A DNA stretch of 8,089 nt. Origin: Massilia sp. GTDB taxonomy: Bacteria > Pseudomonadota > Gammaproteobacteria > Burkholderiales > Burkholderiaceae_D. The stretch is taken from assembly GCA_003520365.1 (NCBI GenBank), contig DOUW01000427.1:1-8089 (forward strand), read 5' to 3'. Positions within the stretch are counted from its first letter, which is position 1; each line of letters opens with the position of its first letter. Below, one piece after another: positions 5,763 through 8,089 of the stretch. Both the position numbers and the translations under genes were made by a program. The notes beneath the pieces are model-generated. The model saw only the letters and a program-made list of their open reading frames with translations, was not told the DNA's origin and did not search any database.

Positions 5763-7898
5763 ATGTACGAAAAGTTATTGTTCTCCCGCTGGCGGCGCCT
5801 GCCTCTCGTGCTGCAGGCAGAAGTCACGGAATGCTCGCTTGCCTGTCTGGCGATGATCTCGGGTTATTACGGCGGCAGGGAGTCGCTTGGCTCCCTGCGC
5901 GACCGCTATCCAGCATCGCCCTCCGGCACGAATCTGGCTGCCGTGATGCAGGTGGCCGAGAAGCTCGGACTCGCGACCCGCGCAGTGCGGATCGAGCTCG
6001 ACCAGCTTGCACTGCTGCGCCTGCCCTGCATCCTGCACTGGGACTTGAACCATTTCGTGGTGCTCAAGCGGGTCGGCAAACACCACATCGATATCCATGA
6101 CCCCGCGTCGGGCCTGCGCCGTATTGCGCTGAGCGAGGTATCGTCCTCGCTGACCGGCGTGGCGCTGGAGGTCTGGGCGAACGAACAGTTGACGCCCGGC
6201 TCCAGCAAGGGCGGCAGCCTCTTTCGTTCGCTCGTCAACGATGCGCCGGGAATCCGCAGCATGCTGTTGACGAGCCTGGGCATGGCATTCGTGATCGAAG
6301 CATTGATGCTCGCGTCGCCTTGGTTCCTGCAGTTCGTGATCGATTTCGACGGCGCCGGCGCCAACGTCGAATTACTGGCGAAGCTGGCGATCGGGTTTGG
6401 CTTCATCGTGCTGCTGCAGCAATGCCTGACCGCGGTGCGGGGATGGCTTATCCTGAAGACGAGCGCCGCCCTGAACATGGAGTGGCGCTCGAATATCTTT
6501 CGCCATCTCCTGCAACTGCCGGCGACGTACTTCGAACGGCGCCACTTCGGCGATGTCGTCTCGCGCTTCGGTGCGGTCGACGAGATACAGAAAGCGGTCA
6601 CGGTGTCGCTGGTCGAGGCGGTCCTCGACGGAGCCATGGCGCTGTTGACGCTCGCCGCGATGTTCGCCTGCGGAGGCGCGCTGGCCTGGATCGCCCTGGG
6701 CGCGGCGGGTATCTACACCGGCATCCGCGCCGCCACCAATGCCAGGCTGTCGCGTGCCGCGGCCGAAGAGGTCGTGCATGCAGCACATCAGCACAGCAAC
6801 TTTCTCGAAACCATACGGGCAGCCAGGACGGTCAAGCTGTTCCAGCGCGAACAGCAGCGCCGCGGGGCCTGGGCGACGCATTTTGCCCGGCAGCTCAATG
6901 CGCGTCTCGACATTGCGCGGATCCAGTTGTCCGCGCGCCTGAGTAGCGGGATTCTGATCGGACTCGGTTCCGTTGCTACCGTCTGGGCCGGAGCGACGGG
7001 CAATGCCGGCGAATCGATCAGTGCAGGCGCCCTAGTGACCCTGATCGCATACAAGATGCAGTTCGATAACCGGATCACGGCGCTTGTCGACAAGATGGCC
7101 GACATGCGCCTGCTGCGGGTTCATTTCGATCGTGTCAGCGATATCGTCGATGCCCAGCCCGAACCGGATGCCCGTGCACAGGTGCAGGGCGTCGCCTCCA
7201 CCTCCGTCGTGCTGCGTAATGTCCGGTTTCGTTATCATGCGAGCCTGCCTTTCGTGCTCGACGGCGTGACGCTGGATGTGCGCCAGGGTGAATGCGTGGC
7301 GGTCGTCGGACCGTCCGGCTGCGGGAAATCGACGTTGCTGGGACTGATCGCGGGATTGCATGCGCCAGAGTCGGGGACAGTCGAGATCGGAGGAGTCGAT
7401 GCCACGCAGCTGGGCAATGCACAACGGCGGTCCCTGATCGGCACTGTGTTCCAGGAGGACCATCTGTTCGAAGGATCGATTGCCGAAAACATCAGTTGCT
7501 TCGACGATGCCACTGACATGGCCTGGGTCGAGGAAGTCGCCAGGATGGCCTCCGTACATGAGGATATCCAGGCGATGCCCATGCGCTATCGCAGCCGCGT
7601 CGGCGATATGGGTAGCGCGCTGTCCGGCGGCCAGAAACAGCGCATCCTGCTGGCGCGGGCGCTCTACAAGCGTCCCGGCATCCTGCTGCTCGACGAGGCG
7701 ACCAGCCACCTCGACGCCAGGCGCGAAAGCGCGGTGAACAAGGCGGTGCGCGACCTTGCGATCACCCGGATTATCGTGGCTCACCGGAGCGAAACGATCG
7801 CCAGCGCCGATCGCGTGATCGCGATCGCGGGCGGCCGCATCGCCCTCGACGGGCCGGCAGCGGTCGAGACGCCTTGCGGCGTGGGCGAACGCGGATGA
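5763..7898 (+). CDS. C39-peptidase-containing ABC exporter (PCAT, CvaB-like)
   Basis: A complete 711-residue bacteriocin-type exporter that cuts double-glycine leaders and exports the core using ATP. Residues 1-145 are the C39 cysteine peptidase: Q18 (oxyanion), C24 in QAEVTECSLACLAMI, H97 in HWDLNHFVVLKR and D113 in IHDPASG, so the catalytic set is intact. Residues about 160-440 are the transmembrane domain, with helices near 165-190 and 202-228, the exporter motif YFERRHFGDVVSRF (256 onward), two more helices near 280-320 and a pair near 385-425. The ATPase has Walker A GPSGCGKST (516-524), signature LSGGQ (620-624), Walker B ILLLDE (640-645) and H-loop H674. It starts 27 bases after the previous stop with a modest ribosome site (gaaagag 5746-5752). 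Its obvious substrate is the GG-leader precursor at the head of the operon. No full-length membrane fusion protein is next to it. Confidence 0.96.
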   Translation: MYEKLLFSRWRRLPLVLQAEVTECSLACLAMISGYYGGRESLGSLRDRYPASPSGTNLAAVMQVAEKLGLATRAVRIELDQLALLRLPCILHWDLNHFVVLKRVGKHHIDIHDPASGLRRIALSEVSSSLTGVALEVWANEQLTPGSSKGGSLFRSLVNDAPGIRSMLLTSLGMAFVIEALMLASPWFLQFVIDFDGAGANVELLAKLAIGFGFIVLLQQCLTAVRGWLILKTSAALNMEWRSNIFRHLLQLPATYFERRHFGDVVSRFGAVDEIQKAVTVSLVEAVLDGAMALLTLAAMFACGGALAWIALGAAGIYTGIRAATNARLSRAAAEEVVHAAHQHSNFLETIRAARTVKLFQREQQRRGAWATHFARQLNARLDIARIQLSARLSSGILIGLGSVATVWAGATGNAGESISAGALVTLIAYKMQFDNRITALVDKMADMRLLRVHFDRVSDIVDAQPEPDARAQVQGVASTSVVLRNVRFRYHASLPFVLDGVTLDVRQGECVAVVGPSGCGKSTLLGLIAGLHAPESGTVEIGGVDATQLGNAQRRSLIGTVFQEDHLFEGSIAENISCFDDATDMAWVEEVARMASVHEDIQAMPMRYRSRVGDMGSALSGGQKQRILLARALYKRPGILLLDEATSHLDARRESAVNKAVRDLAITRIIVAHRSETIASADRVIAIAGGRIALDGPAAVETPCGVGERG

Positions 7899-7905
7899 GG
7901 GCGTG

Positions 7906-8089
7906 ATGCTGCGAACGACAGGCAAACGGCTCCCCCTGGCGCTGCTGATCGTGTCGATCCACCTGCTCGTGGCCGTGCTGATGGCGCGTCGGGCAGCGTT
8001 TGACCCCACGCCCGCAGGATCGGCCTCGGCCGCGGCGCCGACGATGCTCGTGCTCCTGACGCAGCCGCGGGCAGCGCCACCTCCGCCGC
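7906..8089 (+). CDS. TonB-like proline-rich membrane protein, N-terminal part
   Basis: Only the first 61 residues are in the window. The start ATG 7906 lies 7 bases after the exporter stop, with a Shine-Dalgarno-like gaggg at 7897-7901; an adjacent in-frame GTG at 7903 is a less likely start. The protein has a short basic N-terminus, one hydrophobic helix (about residues 9-27: LPLALLIVSIHLLVAVLMA), then an Ala/Pro-rich stretch, a strand MLVLLTQP and the beginning of a proline run. This is the layout of TonB-family energy transducers, which span the inner membrane and reach the outer membrane. The helix His (H19) fits the conserved His of TonB, but the usual Ser four residues before it is absent (Ser is at -2). 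The diagnostic C-terminal domain is outside the window, so another Pro-rich anchored protein is possible. The tight spacing argues it belongs to the operon. Confidence 0.55.
   Translation, partial: MLRTTGKRLPLALLIVSIHLLVAVLMARRAAFDPTPAGSASAAAPTMLVLLTQPRAAPPPP

Overview
The window is high-GC DNA whose protein sequences look betaproteobacterial, most likely Burkholderiales and plausibly Oxalobacteraceae such as Massilia or Duganella. That placement is an inference from codon use and protein style, with no rRNA or marker gene to confirm it. The left end carries ordinary chromosomal genes. These are the C-terminal part of an M16 zinc-peptidase-family protein (2-655), a strong terminator-like hairpin (663-693), and a complete AI-2E/PerM-family membrane transporter (765-1823).

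Next comes a stretch of almost 800 bases without an intact gene (1824-2611). It contains a decayed piece of an IS5-family transposase C-terminus (about 1978-2124). Further on is an AT-rich, promoter-like zone leading into the next transcription unit. Third codon positions hold visibly more A and T from about 2340 through the first radical SAM gene, which together with the IS remnant suggests an acquired island.

The main content is a compact operon for a ribosomally made and modified peptide (RiPP), running from 2612 to beyond the window end. It has six parts in order: (1) a 59-residue precursor with a double-glycine leader and the C-terminal core LQSEPKWKANIHSYSFN; (2, 3) two tandem paralogous radical SAM/SPASM enzymes overlapping by ATGA; (4) a very short protein that looks like a membrane fusion protein (HlyD/CvaA type) without its coiled-coil hairpin; (5) a complete C39-peptidase ABC exporter with an intact catalytic triad; (6) the start of a TonB-like, proline-rich, single-pass membrane protein cut by the window edge.

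The core segment WKANIHSYSF matches, residue for residue at the cross-linking positions (W1, N4, H6, Y8, F10), the BamA-inhibiting antibiotic dynobactin A (WNSNVHSYRF, from memory). The window therefore probably encodes a new dynobactin-like bicyclic peptide with an unusual architecture: two radical SAM enzymes, a GG leader and dedicated cleavage/export. The proposed order of events is that the enzymes install a Trp-Asn and a His-Tyr cross-link in the cytoplasm, the C39 exporter cuts after Gly-Gly while transporting, and the short fusion-like protein and the TonB-like protein assist the envelope steps. Additional trimming of LQSEPK and possibly of the terminal Asn would be needed to give a dynobactin-sized product.
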